Positions 1-9,600 of a stretch of 64,000 nt of DNA are shown here, one piece after another. Every line of letters starts with the position of its first letter. Positions within the stretch are counted from its first letter, which is position 1. The notes under the pieces are model-generated. The model ran no database searches. It was not told where the DNA came from and saw only the letters and a list, made by a program, of their open reading frames with translations. A program made the position numbers and the translations under genes. This stretch comes from Parasulfuritortus sp037439465 (GTDB lineage Bacteria; Pseudomonadota; Gammaproteobacteria; Burkholderiales; Thiobacillaceae): the NCBI GenBank assembly GCA_037439465.1, contig JBBIVX010000010.1:1-64000 (forward strand), written 5' to 3'.

Positions 1-1
1 T

Positions 2-202
2 CGCTACACCGCCACCCACTACGCCTTGTTGTCCGCCTTCTCGGCGGTCGGCCGCATCTACGTCAGCCCGCTGGCGGGGGTTTTGTCCGAGAGCATCGGC
101 TGGCCGGCCTTCTTCATCCTGGCCATGGCGCTGGGTCTGCCAGGGTTGTATATGGTCTGGCGGCTGCGGAGGGTGATCGAGCGGCTCAACGGCGGACTAT
201 GA
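2..202 (+). CDS. AmpG-like MFS permease, C-terminal fragment
   Basis: This is the last 66 codons of a gene that begins before the window. The visible protein runs from RYTATHYALLSAFSAVGR to a TGA at 200-202. The 'TATHYALLSA' stretch followed by 'SPLAGVLSESIGW' and a final hydrophobic segment resembles the last two membrane helices of AmpG-type transporters, major-facilitator permeases that import anhydro-muropeptides during cell-wall recycling. Identification rests only on this tail, so another MFS subfamily is possible. The next gene starts 36 bases downstream on the same strand, but nothing links the two functionally. Confidence 0.6.
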   Translation, partial: RYTATHYALLSAFSAVGRIYVSPLAGVLSESIGWPAFFILAMALGLPGLYMVWRLRRVIERLNGGL

Positions 203-238
203 TGACTGGGTGTCGATAACCGCGAGGGGCCGTGCGCC

Positions 239-2893
239 ATGCGCATCGCCAGTCTGGGCGCCGCCGAGGCGCTTGCCAGCCTGAATTCATCCGCCAGCGG
301 CCTTGATGCCGCAGAGGCCGAGCGGCGGTTGGCGGAATTCGGTCCCAATCATTTGGAGGAAGTGGCCGGCGAACCTTGGCCGCGGCGTTTCATCCGCCAG
401 TTCACCCACTTCTTCGCCATCGTCCTCTGGCTCGCCGCCGGGCTCGCGCTCTTCGCCGAACATTACGATCCCGGTCAGGGTATGGCGCGCCTGGCCGTGG
501 CCATCGTCGGCGTGATCGTCATCAACGGCGTGTTCGCCTTCTGGCAGGAATACCGGGCCGAGCGGGCGATGGCGGCGCTGCGCCGGCTGCTGCCGCAGAA
601 GGTGCGCCTGCTGCGCGGCGGGACGGCAGTGGAAATCCTGGCCGAGGAACTGGTGCCGGGCGACCTCGTGCTGCTCGAGGAAGGCGACAGCGTACCGGCC
701 GACTGCCGGGTGGTGGAGTCGTTCGGCCTGCGGGTCAACACCGCCACCGTGACCGGCGAATCGCGGCCCAAGGCCCGCTCGGCCGAGCCGAGCGACGAGA
801 GTTCGGCGCTCTACGCCCGCAACCTGCTGCTGGCCGGCACCTCGGTCGTCTCCGGCCAGGCGCGAGCCGCGGTCTATGCCACCGGCATGCACACCGAGTT
901 CGGCCGCATCGCCCACCTGACCCAGACCATGCGGGTCACGGCCAGCCCGCTGCAAGGCGAGATCGTCCGCCTCTCCCGCCTGGTCGCGGTGCTGGCCAGC
1001 GGCCTGGGCGTGACTTTCTTCCTGATCGGCCACGGGCTCGGCCTGCCCTTCTGGCAGAACATGCTGTTCGCCATCGGCATCATCGTCGCCAACGTGCCCG
1101 AGGGCCTGCTGCCCACCGTCACCCTGTCGCTGGCCATGGCCACCCAGCGCATGGCCCGGCGCAACGTGCTGGTCCGCCACCTGCCAGCGGTCGAGGCGCT
1201 CGGCTCGACCACGGTGATCTGCTGCGACAAGACCGGCACCCTGACCCAGAACCGGATGTCGGTGCGCCGGCTCTGGCTGGCCGGCCGCTTCGCCGCGCCG
1301 GACGAGCTGCCCCCCGAAACGGCCAAACGGCACCATGAGCTGTGGCTCGACGCCGCGCTCTGCCACAACCTCAAGCGGATCGGCGACGACTGGCAGGGCG
1401 ACCCGATGGAGGTCGCCCTGGCCGCGCTCGGCCGACGCTTCGCCGACTGGGAGCAATGTGAGCGCCAGGACGAGATCCCGTTCGACACCGACCGAAAGCG
1501 CATGTCGGTGACCTGCGTCTCCCCGGCCGGCCGCCGGCTGTACAGCAAGGGTGCGTTGGAGACGGTGCTCGCCACCTGCGACCGGATCGCGCTCGACGGC
1601 GGCATCCGGCCGCTCGACGGGGCGGCCCGCGATGCCGTGCTGGCGGCCGAGGACGAGATGGCCGAGGCCGGCCTCCGGGTGCTGGCCTTCGCCTGGCGCG
1701 CGCTGGCCGACGACGAGGAGGCCGCCGAATCGGGCCTGGTCCTGGCCGGCCTGGTCGGCCTGGAGGACCCGCCCCGGCCCGAGGTGCCGGCCGCCGTCGC
1801 CCGTTGCGCCTCGGCCGGCATCCGGGTGATCATGGTCACCGGCGACCATCCGCGCACCGCCCTGGCCATCGCCCGCGAGATCGGCATGATCCGCGGCGAG
1901 CGGCCGCGCGCCATCACCGGCGACGAGCTGCGCCATCTCTCGGCCAGCCAGCTGCAGCTGGCGCTCGACGCGCCCGGGGCGCTGTTCGCCCGGGTCGCCG
2001 CCGAGCAGAAGATGCGCATCGTCGAGGCGCTGCGGAAGAAGGGCGAGACGGTGGCGGTGACCGGCGACGGGGTCAACGACGCGCCGGCGCTCAAGACCGC
2101 CGACATCGGCATCGCCATGGGCATCGCCGGCACCGACGTGGCCAAGGAGGCGGCCGACCTGATCCTGCTCGACGACAATTTCGCCAGCATCGTCGCCGGC
2201 ATCGAGGAAGGCCGCGCGGTGTTCGACAACATCCGCAAGTTCCTGACCTACATCCTGTCGTCCAATATCCCGGAGCTGGTGCCCTACCTGGCCTTCGTGT
2301 TGTTTCGCATCCCCTTGCCGCTCACCATCATCCAGATCCTCGCGGTCGACCTCGGCACCGATATGTTGCCCGCCCTCGCCTTGGGCGCCGAGCGGCCCGA
2401 CCCGGGTGTGATGAACCGACCGCCACGGCGACGCGGCGAGCGCCTGCTGACCTGGGGATTGCTGGCGCGCGCCTACCTGTTCCTGGGCATGCTGGAAGCG
2501 ACCGCGGCACTGCTGGTCTTCTTTACCGTGCTGGACACTGCCGGCTGGCGCTACGGCGAGCCGCTGGCCATGACCGCGCCGCTCTACCTGGAAGCCACCA
2601 CGGCCTGTCTGACGGCCATCGTCATCGCCCAGGTGGCCAACCTCTTCCTCTGCCGCCACCCACGCCGGTCAGCCCTGGCCGGGCCGGGCAATCTGCTGCT
2701 CCTGCCTGCCATCGGCGTCGAACTGGCGGCCATCCTGGGCATCGTCTACACGCCGGTCGGCAACTGGGCCTTCGGCACCGCGCCGATCGGGCTGCACGTC
2801 TGGCTCTGGGCGGGGGTGCTGGCGCTCGCCATGCTGGCGCTGGAGGAGGCGCGCAAGACCTGGCTGAGACGGGTCAGCAGGGCGTCAGCTTGA
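239..2893 (+). CDS. P-type cation ATPase, P2C (Na,K-ATPase alpha-like)
   Basis: An 884-residue cation pump of the inner membrane. It has the actuator loop TGES near residue 171, the phosphorylation motif DKTGTLTQN with Asp near 330, and the hinge GDGVNDAPALK near 608. Segments flanking these fit the P2C subgroup better than Ca-ATPases: TM4 reads NVPEGLL, the hinge is followed by MGIAGTDVAKEAADLILLDD, and a later helix has DLGTDM. These are close to animal Na,K-ATPase alpha chains. No beta-subunit gene is adjacent. The transported ion cannot be read from sequence; Na+, K+ or Ca2+ are all possible. The 3' end overlaps the convergent uvrD by 20 bases. Confidence 0.85.
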   Translation: MRIASLGAAEALASLNSSASGLDAAEAERRLAEFGPNHLEEVAGEPWPRRFIRQFTHFFAIVLWLAAGLALFAEHYDPGQGMARLAVAIVGVIVINGVFAFWQEYRAERAMAALRRLLPQKVRLLRGGTAVEILAEELVPGDLVLLEEGDSVPADCRVVESFGLRVNTATVTGESRPKARSAEPSDESSALYARNLLLAGTSVVSGQARAAVYATGMHTEFGRIAHLTQTMRVTASPLQGEIVRLSRLVAVLASGLGVTFFLIGHGLGLPFWQNMLFAIGIIVANVPEGLLPTVTLSLAMATQRMARRNVLVRHLPAVEALGSTTVICCDKTGTLTQNRMSVRRLWLAGRFAAPDELPPETAKRHHELWLDAALCHNLKRIGDDWQGDPMEVALAALGRRFADWEQCERQDEIPFDTDRKRMSVTCVSPAGRRLYSKGALETVLATCDRIALDGGIRPLDGAARDAVLAAEDEMAEAGLRVLAFAWRALADDEEAAESGLVLAGLVGLEDPPRPEVPAAVARCASAGIRVIMVTGDHPRTALAIAREIGMIRGERPRAITGDELRHLSASQLQLALDAPGALFARVAAEQKMRIVEALRKKGETVAVTGDGVNDAPALKTADIGIAMGIAGTDVAKEAADLILLDDNFASIVAGIEEGRAVFDNIRKFLTYILSSNIPELVPYLAFVLFRIPLPLTIIQILAVDLGTDMLPALALGAERPDPGVMNRPPRRRGERLLTWGLLARAYLFLGMLEATAALLVFFTVLDTAGWRYGEPLAMTAPLYLEATTACLTAIVIAQVANLFLCRHPRRSALAGPGNLLLLPAIGVELAAILGIVYTPVGNWAFGTAPIGLHVWLWAGVLALAMLALEEARKTWLRRVSRASA

Positions 2894-5075
2894 CGTACTC
2901 CAGAATGAACCATTTGTCGCCGACCTTGGGGAAGGCGACCCGGATCTCGCTTTCAGCGCCCTGGCCCTGGTAGCCGGACACCACGCCTTCGCCGTAGCGG
3001 GGGTGGCTGACGCGGGCGCCGATCTTGTAAGGCAGCGCGCGGGAAGCTGGCGGGGTATGGGCGGTAACCGACCGGGCGTCCGGGGTGGCAGCGGCCGGGG
3101 GCGTCCTGAGATTGAGCGAATGCACCAGCGCCGCCGGTATCTCTTCCAGAAAGCGCGACGGCAGACCATAGCGTGGCTGGCCATGTAGCAGACGCTGCTG
3201 GGCATGGGTCAGGAACAGGCGGCGGCGGGCACGGGTGATGGCGACGTACATCAGCCGGCGCTCCTCTTCCAGGCCACCCGCTTCGTTCAGGGCGTTTTCG
3301 TGCGGGAACAGGCCCTCCTCCAGGCCTGTGATGAACACGGTGTGGAACTCCAGGCCCTTGGCGGCATGGACGGTCATCAACTGGACCGCGTCGGCGCTGG
3401 CGCCGGCTTCGTGCTCGCCGGCCTCAAGAGCGGCATGGGCAAGGAAAGCGGTCAGGCTCGGGTCATCCGATTCGCTGGCAAAGGCCGCCGCCGCATTGGT
3501 CAGCTCATTCAGGTTCTCGATCCGGCTCTCACCGTCCTTTTCGGTCTGGTAGTGGGCGAGCAGGCCGGAGCGTTCGACGACGATTGCGGCCGCTTCCGGC
3601 AACGGCAGGTTGGCTGTCTCGGCGCGCATGCCCTCGATCAGGGTGACGAAAGCGGGGAGGCCGCGAACAGGGAGCGGCGCCCCCTCCGGGGTGCGACCAT
3701 CCGCGGGCCGGCCCCCGGCGCAGGCCGCCTGCCACAAGGCAACCCCAGCCTGACGCGCGGCGCCATCGAGCGTTTCCAGGCTGCGAGCGCCGATGCCACG
3801 GGCGGGAAAATTCACCACCCGCAGAAAGGCGTTGTCGTCCTCCGGGTTGGCGACCAGGCGCAGGTAGGCCAGGGCGTGCTTGATCTCGGCGCGCTCGAAG
3901 AAACGCTGGCCGCCATAGACACGATAGGGCAGGCCGGCGTTGAACAGGGCGTGCTCAATGGCCCTGGACTGGGCATTGGAGCGGTACAGGATGGCGATGT
4001 CGGAGTAATTGAGGCCATCGCGTTGCAGGTCGCGGATCGCCTCGACCACGAAGCCGGCCTCTTCGCGGTCGTCCAATGCCTGGTAGTGGCGGATCGGCTC
4101 GCCCGCCCCGGCGTCGGTCCACAGGTTCTTGCCCAGGCGGTCTTCGTTGCGTGCAATCACCGCGTTGGCGGCGTCGAGTATGGTCGAGTGGGAACGGTAG
4201 TTTCGGGTCAGCTTGATCGGCTCAGTCAGTCCCAGGTCACTCATGAACATGCCCATGTTGCCGACATTGGCGCCGCGGAAGGCGTAGATCGACTGGTCAT
4301 CGTCGCCGACGGCGAACAGCGTCGTATCCGGTCCGGCCAGGCGCTTGAGCCAGGCGTATTGCAGCGTGCTGGTGTCCTGGAACTCGTCGACCAGGATGTG
4401 GCGAAAACGGGTCTGGTAATGCTCGCGCAACAGGGCGTTGCGTTCCAGCAGCTCATACGAGCGCAGCAGCAGTTCGGCAAAATCGACCACGCCCTCGCGG
4501 TGGCACTGGGCGTCGTACTCAGCGAACAGCTCCGCCAGGCGCCGGCTGTAAGGGTCCCAGGCCTCGACCCGGTCGGCGCGCAGGCCGGCCTCCTTGTTCT
4601 GGTTGATGAAGGCCTGGACTTTGCGCGGCTCATATTTGTCGGTATCGACGTTGAGCGACTTCATGAGCCGCTTGATCGCCGCCAGCTGGTCGGCCGAATC
4701 GAGGATCTGGAATAGTTGCGGCAAGCCGGCTTCGCGATAATGGGCGCGCAAAAGCCGGTTGCACAGGCCATGGAAGGTGCCCACCCACATGCCGCGGGTG
4801 TTGATCGGCAGCATGGCCGAGAGCCGGGTGAGCATCTCCTTGGCCGCCTTGTTGGTAAAGGTGACGGCGAGGAGGCCCATGGGCGAGACCTGGGCGGTCT
4901 GGACCAGCCAGGCGATGCGGGTGGTGAGGACGCGGGTCTTGCCCGAGCCGGCGCCGGCCAGAACCAGGGCGGAACCCGGGGCAGTGACGGCTTTGAGCTG
5001 GTCGGGATTGAGGCCGCCGAGCATACGGGGCGGCGGCGACGTCTCGGAGGGCGGAGGGACACCAGGCATGGTCAT
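2874..5075 (-). CDS. uvrD: DNA helicase II, UvrD
   Basis: A 733-residue superfamily 1A helicase, the usual length for UvrD. It unwinds DNA 3' to 5' in nucleotide-excision and mismatch repair. Walker A is GAGSGKT at residues 41-47, motif II is DEFQDT near 231, followed by GDDDQSIYAFRGA. The C-terminal Tudor-like tail (ARVSHPRYGEGVVSGYQGQG) is typical of UvrD rather than Rep. The first 17 residues are proline-rich and the true start could be the Met at residue 18. It stands alone between a convergent ATPase gene and gltD, 17 bases from the gltD stop. Confidence 0.93.
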   Translation of the reverse strand: MTMPGVPPPSETSPPPRMLGGLNPDQLKAVTAPGSALVLAGAGSGKTRVLTTRIAWLVQTAQVSPMGLLAVTFTNKAAKEMLTRLSAMLPINTRGMWVGTFHGLCNRLLRAHYREAGLPQLFQILDSADQLAAIKRLMKSLNVDTDKYEPRKVQAFINQNKEAGLRADRVEAWDPYSRRLAELFAEYDAQCHREGVVDFAELLLRSYELLERNALLREHYQTRFRHILVDEFQDTSTLQYAWLKRLAGPDTTLFAVGDDDQSIYAFRGANVGNMGMFMSDLGLTEPIKLTRNYRSHSTILDAANAVIARNEDRLGKNLWTDAGAGEPIRHYQALDDREEAGFVVEAIRDLQRDGLNYSDIAILYRSNAQSRAIEHALFNAGLPYRVYGGQRFFERAEIKHALAYLRLVANPEDDNAFLRVVNFPARGIGARSLETLDGAARQAGVALWQAACAGGRPADGRTPEGAPLPVRGLPAFVTLIEGMRAETANLPLPEAAAIVVERSGLLAHYQTEKDGESRIENLNELTNAAAAFASESDDPSLTAFLAHAALEAGEHEAGASADAVQLMTVHAAKGLEFHTVFITGLEEGLFPHENALNEAGGLEEERRLMYVAITRARRRLFLTHAQQRLLHGQPRYGLPSRFLEEIPAALVHSLNLRTPPAAATPDARSVTAHTPPASRALPYKIGARVSHPRYGEGVVSGYQGQGAESEIRVAFPKVGDKWFILEYVKLTPC

Positions 5076-5092
5076 GGCCCGATTATCCCGGC

Positions 5093-6496
5093 TCAGGCCA
5101 GATCGAGAAACTCCAATATCCCTTTCGCCGCCTCGCGCCCTTCAAACACGGCGGTCACCACCAGGTCGGAGCCGCGCACCATGTCGCCACCGGCGAACAC
5201 CTTGGGGTTGGCGGTCTGATAATGGTGTTGGCCGCCCTTGGCGATCACCCGCCCGGCCGGGTCGGTATTGATGCCGAAGTCGGCGAACCACGGCGGCGGA
5301 CTCGGTCTGAAACCGAAGGCGATGAGCACGCGATCGCAGGACACGATCTCTTCCGAGCCCGGAATCACCACCGGTGTGCGCCGGCCTCGGGCATCAGGCT
5401 CGCCCAGTTCGGTGGTGACAAGTTTGATGCCCTCGACCTTGCCCTCGCCAACGATCTCCACGGGCTGCCGGTTCCACAGGAAAGCGACGCCTTCTTCCCT
5501 GGCGTTGGCGACCTCGCGCCTGGAACCTGGCATGTTGGCCTCGTCGCGGCGATAGGCACAGGTCACCGAGGCGGCACCCTGGCGGATGGAGGTGCGGTTG
5601 CAATCCATGGCGGTATCGCCACCGCCCAGCACCAGTACGCGCTGGCCCTTCATGTCGATGAAGGCCTCCTGCGGCAAGCCCAGGCAGTGCTTCACGTTGG
5701 AGATCAAGAACGGCAGCGCCGGCATAACGCCTGGCAGGTCCTCGCCGGGGATGCCGGCCTGCATGAACGTGTAGGTGCCCATGCCGAGGAACACGGCATC
5801 GTAGTCCCGCACCAAGTCGGCGAAGGCGATGTCCGTGCCGACCTCGGTGCCGAGGCGGAAGGAAATGCCCATGCCTTCGAAGATAGCGCGCCGGCGCGAC
5901 ATCACCGTCTTTTCCATCTTGAATTCGGGGATGCCGAAGGTGAGCAGCCCGCCGATCTCCGGGTGACGGTCGAACACCGTCACGGCCACGCCATTGCGCG
6001 CGAGCACATCGGCGCAGGCCAGGCCGGCGGGACCGGCGCCGACGATGGCCGCGCGTCTGCCGCTGGCAACCACCCGGGACATATCCGGCCGCCAGCCCTG
6101 GGCGAAGGCGGTCTCGCTGATGTATTTCTCGATCTGGCCGATGGTCACGGCGCCAAAGTTGCACTGATTCAGGGTGCAGGCGCCCTCGCACAGGCGATCT
6201 TGTGGGCAGACCCGGCCGCACACCTCGGGCAACGAGTTGGTCTGGTGCGACAACTCGGCGGCCTCGATGAGGCGGCCTTCGTCGACCAGCTTGAGCCAGT
6301 TGGGGATGTAATTGTGCACTGGGCACTTCCACTCGCAATACGGGTTACCACAGGCCAGACAGCGGCCGGCCTGTTCCCTGGCCTGGTCCACGTCCATGGG
6401 GGCGTAGATCTCCTTGAAGCGGGTCTTGCGCACCTCGGCCGGGGTCTTGGCGCCATCGCGGCGGGCGATTTTCAGAAACTGGAAAACATCAGACAT
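5093..6496 (-). CDS. gltD: Glutamate synthase (NADPH) small subunit, GltD
   Basis: A 467-residue beta subunit of glutamate synthase. It passes electrons from NADPH through FAD and iron-sulfur clusters to GltB for making glutamate from glutamine and 2-oxoglutarate. The N-terminal domain has the cysteine sets CLACGNPYCEWKC and CGRVCPQDRLCEGAC. Two dinucleotide folds follow (GAGPAGLACADVL near 153 and VLGGGDTAMDC near 290). The start ATG (6496-6494) lies inside a 12-bp inverted repeat and is preceded by AGAGG at eight-base spacing. It follows gltB in the same transcription unit, with a 35-codon ORF between them. Confidence 0.95.
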   Translation of the reverse strand: MSDVFQFLKIARRDGAKTPAEVRKTRFKEIYAPMDVDQAREQAGRCLACGNPYCEWKCPVHNYIPNWLKLVDEGRLIEAAELSHQTNSLPEVCGRVCPQDRLCEGACTLNQCNFGAVTIGQIEKYISETAFAQGWRPDMSRVVASGRRAAIVGAGPAGLACADVLARNGVAVTVFDRHPEIGGLLTFGIPEFKMEKTVMSRRRAIFEGMGISFRLGTEVGTDIAFADLVRDYDAVFLGMGTYTFMQAGIPGEDLPGVMPALPFLISNVKHCLGLPQEAFIDMKGQRVLVLGGGDTAMDCNRTSIRQGAASVTCAYRRDEANMPGSRREVANAREEGVAFLWNRQPVEIVGEGKVEGIKLVTTELGEPDARGRRTPVVIPGSEEIVSCDRVLIAFGFRPSPPPWFADFGINTDPAGRVIAKGGQHHYQTANPKVFAGGDMVRGSDLVVTAVFEGREAAKGILEFLDLA

Positions 6497-6543
6497 AGGC
6501 GTTACCTCTTGGCCTTACCGCAGACGTTTGCATGTCTGATGTT
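6485..6543 (-). promoter_or_regulatory. 12-bp inverted repeat enclosing the gltD start codon
   Basis: On the mRNA strand AACATCAGACAT (6543-6532) and ATGTCTGATGTT (6496-6485) are perfect 12-base complements separated by 35 bases. The downstream arm begins with the gltD ATG, and the loop contains its AGAGG ribosome site. If the RNA folds this way the gltD start is masked until the upstream arm is opened. The upstream arm lies in the small ORF at 6502-6609, so a ribosome translating that ORF would open it. Only the repeat is observed; its function is inferred. Confidence 0.5.
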
Positions 6544-6609
6544 GCGGTGCAGGCCGACTTGAGCGAAGCGAAAGTTAAGCGAAGCGGCCGGAGCCGATAT
6601 GTCGGACAT
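6502..6609 (-). CDS. Possible 35-aa coupling ORF between gltB and gltD
   Basis: An ATG four bases after the gltB stop, with AAGGA just upstream inside the last gltB codons, opens a 35-codon ORF. It starts MSDISAPAAS and ends CGKAKR, with a TAA that overlaps the gltD ribosome site. The first bases resemble the gltD start (MSDIS versus MSDVF), which suggests a local duplication. It contains a direct repeat AGCGAAGCG at 6562-6570 and 6578-6586. No protein family is recognised. It may only be a coupling peptide, or not be translated at all. Confidence 0.35.
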   Translation of the reverse strand: MSDISAPAASLNFRFAQVGLHRNIRHANVCGKAKR

Positions 6610-6613
6610 GGCA

Positions 6614-9600
6614 TCAATCCTTCAGCAAGCTGTCCAGGGTGAGCGCCTTCGGCTTGACCAGCCAGAAACGGTGCAGCACATCGTCGAAGTTGTCCAGCAG
6701 GTAGCGTCCCCGCTCAGAGCCGGTGTAGCCGACGTGTTTCTCCAGCTTGTCGCGCAGGAAGGCGCGATGCTCACCGGTATGCTCATCGTTGATGCGGTTG
6801 ATATCCACCAGTTCGTTGTTGTAACGCTCGGGGAAACGGCCGGATTCGTCGTAGACCAGGGCAAAACCGCCGGTCATGCCGGCGCCGACGTTGAGACCGG
6901 TGTCGCCGAGGACGATGACGCAGCCGCCGGTCATGTACTCGCAACAGTGTTCACCCACCCCCTCCACCACTGCCAGCGCGCCGGAATTGCGCACGCCGAA
7001 GCGTTCGCCGGCCATGCCCGCGGCGTAGAGTTCGCCGCCGGTGGCACCATAGAGACAGGTATTGCCGACAATGATGGAGGCATGTGCCGTGTAGGCCGCG
7101 CCTTTGGGGGGATAGAGGATCAGACGGCCGCCGGCCATGCCCTTGCCGACGTAATCATTGGCGTCGCCTTCGATCTCCAGGGTGAGGCCCTTATGGTTCC
7201 AGACCCCGAGGCTCTGCCCGGCCGAGCCCTTGAGCTTGATGTGCAGGCAATCATCGGGCAGCCCCTCGGCCCCATGCGCCTTGGCGATCTCGCCGGACAG
7301 GCGGGCGCCGAGCGAGCGATGGACGTTGCGTATGCTGTATTGCAGCCGTTGTGGAGTCTTGCTCTTGAGGCCGGCGATGGCGTCCTTGACCATCTGCTCG
7401 GCCAGCTCGCCCTTGTCGAAAGATGGGTTGGAGGCCTCGATGCAGAAGCGCGGTTCGGTCGCGGCGATGCCACCCTGGCTAAGCAACTGGCCGAGCTTGA
7501 GCCGGTGCTGCCTGTCAGTCTCGCCGGGCAGCAACTCCAGCAGGTCGGTGCGGCCGATAAGGTCCTCGAACCGTTTGATACCGAGCCTGGCCAGCCACTC
7601 GCGCGTTTCCATGGCGACGAAGGTGAAGAAGTTGACCACCATGTCGGGCAGGCCGATGAAGTGTTCGCGGCGCAGCTTGGCGTCCTGGGTGGCGATACCG
7701 GTGGCGCAATTGTTGAGATGACAGATGCGCAGGTACTTGCAGCCCAGGGCAATCATCGGCGCGGTGCCGAAGCCGAAGCTCTCGGCGCCGAGTATGCCTG
7801 CCTTGATGACATCGAGTCCGGTCTTGAGACCACCGTCAGTCTGCACCCGCACCCGGCCCCTGAGGCCGTTGGCGCGCAACACCTGCTGGGCCTCGGTCAG
7901 GCCGAGTTCCCACGGTGTGCCGGCGTACTTGACCGAGGTCAGCGGGCTGGCGCCGGTGCCACCGTCATAACCGGAGATGGTAATCAGGTCGGCGTAGGCC
8001 TTGGCGACGCCAGCGGCGATAGTGCCGACGCCGGGTTCGGCCACCAGCTTCACCGACACCAGGGCGGTCGGGTTGATCTGTTTGAGGTCGAATATGAGCT
8101 GGGCGAGGTCCTCGATGGAATAGATGTCGTGGTGCGGCGGCGGCGAGATCAGGGTGATGCCGGGCTTGGTGCAGCGCAGCCGCGCGATGATCTCGGAGAC
8201 CTTGCCGCCGGGCAGTTGGCCGCCCTCGCCGGGCTTGGCGCCCTGCGCGATCTTGATCTGCAAGACCTCGGCGTTGACCAGGTAGTGCGGGGTGACGCCG
8301 AAGCGACCGGAGGCGACCTGCTTGATCTTGGACATCTTGACCGTGCCATAACGCTTCGGATCCTCGCCGCCCTCGCCGGAATTGGAGCGGCCGCCGATGC
8401 GGTTCATGCCTTCTGCCAGCGCCTCGTGCGCCTCTGGCGACAAGGCGCCGAGCGACATGCCGGCGGAGTCGAAGCGTTTGAGGATGGCCTCGATGGGCTC
8501 GACTTCGGCGAGGGCGATCGGCGTCGCCTCCTTCAACCGCATCAGGTCGCGTAACATCGCCACTGGCCGGTTGTTGACAAACTCGGCGTAGCCTTTGTAG
8601 GCCGCGTAATCGCCGGTCTGTACCGCTTTCTGCAGTTGCTGCACCACGTCCGGGTTGTAAGCGTGGTATTCGGCGCCGTACATGAACTTGAGCAGGCCGC
8701 CGGCGGCGACCGGCTTGAGCGGGTTGAAGGCAGCACGGTTGAGCTTCACCTGGTCGGCCTCGAAATCGGCAAAATTCGCGCCGGATACGCGCGACACCGT
8801 CCCCTTCAGGCATTTCCCCACCACCTCCTCGTGCATGCCCACCACCTCGAACAGCTGGGCGCCACGATACGAGGCGATGGCCGAGATGCCCATCTTGGAC
8901 ATGACCTTGAGCAGCCCTTTGTCGATCCCCTTGCGATAGTTCATCAGGGCCTTTTCCGCCTTCACCTGGATATCACCGTTACGCACCAGTTGCAGGATGG
9001 ACTGATAAGCGAGGTACGGATAGACGGCGGTGGCGCCATAGCCGATGAGACAGGCGATCTGATGCGGGTCGCGGGCGGCGCCGGTCTTCACCACGATATT
9101 GGCGTCGCATCTCAGACCGGCGGCGATGAGTGCATGATGCACGGCGCCGACGGCGAACAGCGCGGGTATGGTCAGGGTGGATTTGTCGATGGCGCGGTCG
9201 GACAGCACCACCACCACCTTGCCCGCCCGCACCGCCGCCACCGCCTCGGCGGCGAGCCGATCGAGGGCGGCCTCTAGATGGCTGCGGCTCGGGTCGTATT
9301 GCAGATCGAAAAGCACCACCGCATAGGCGGGATCGGTGCCGGCGGTGACCGCCTTGTAGGTTTCATTCGATAGTACCGGCGAATTAACCTCCAGGCGGTG
9401 GGCATGTTGGGGCGTCTCCTCGAACAGGTTCCGCTCCCGCCCGAAGACGGTATTGAGGCTCATGACGATGGCCTCGCGGATCGGGTCGATGGGCGGATTG
9501 GTGACCTGCGCGAACTGTTGACGCAGATAGTCGAAAGGGGAGCGTATCTGCCGCGACAGCACCGCCATGGGGGTGTCGTCGCCCATTGAACCCACCGCTT

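Noticed and set aside
287..2659. A 790-codon open frame antisense to the P-type ATPase.
   Set aside because: It is a mirror of a GC-rich gene: low-complexity Gly/Arg/Gln/His protein, no motifs, and the opposite strand encodes a complete ATPase.
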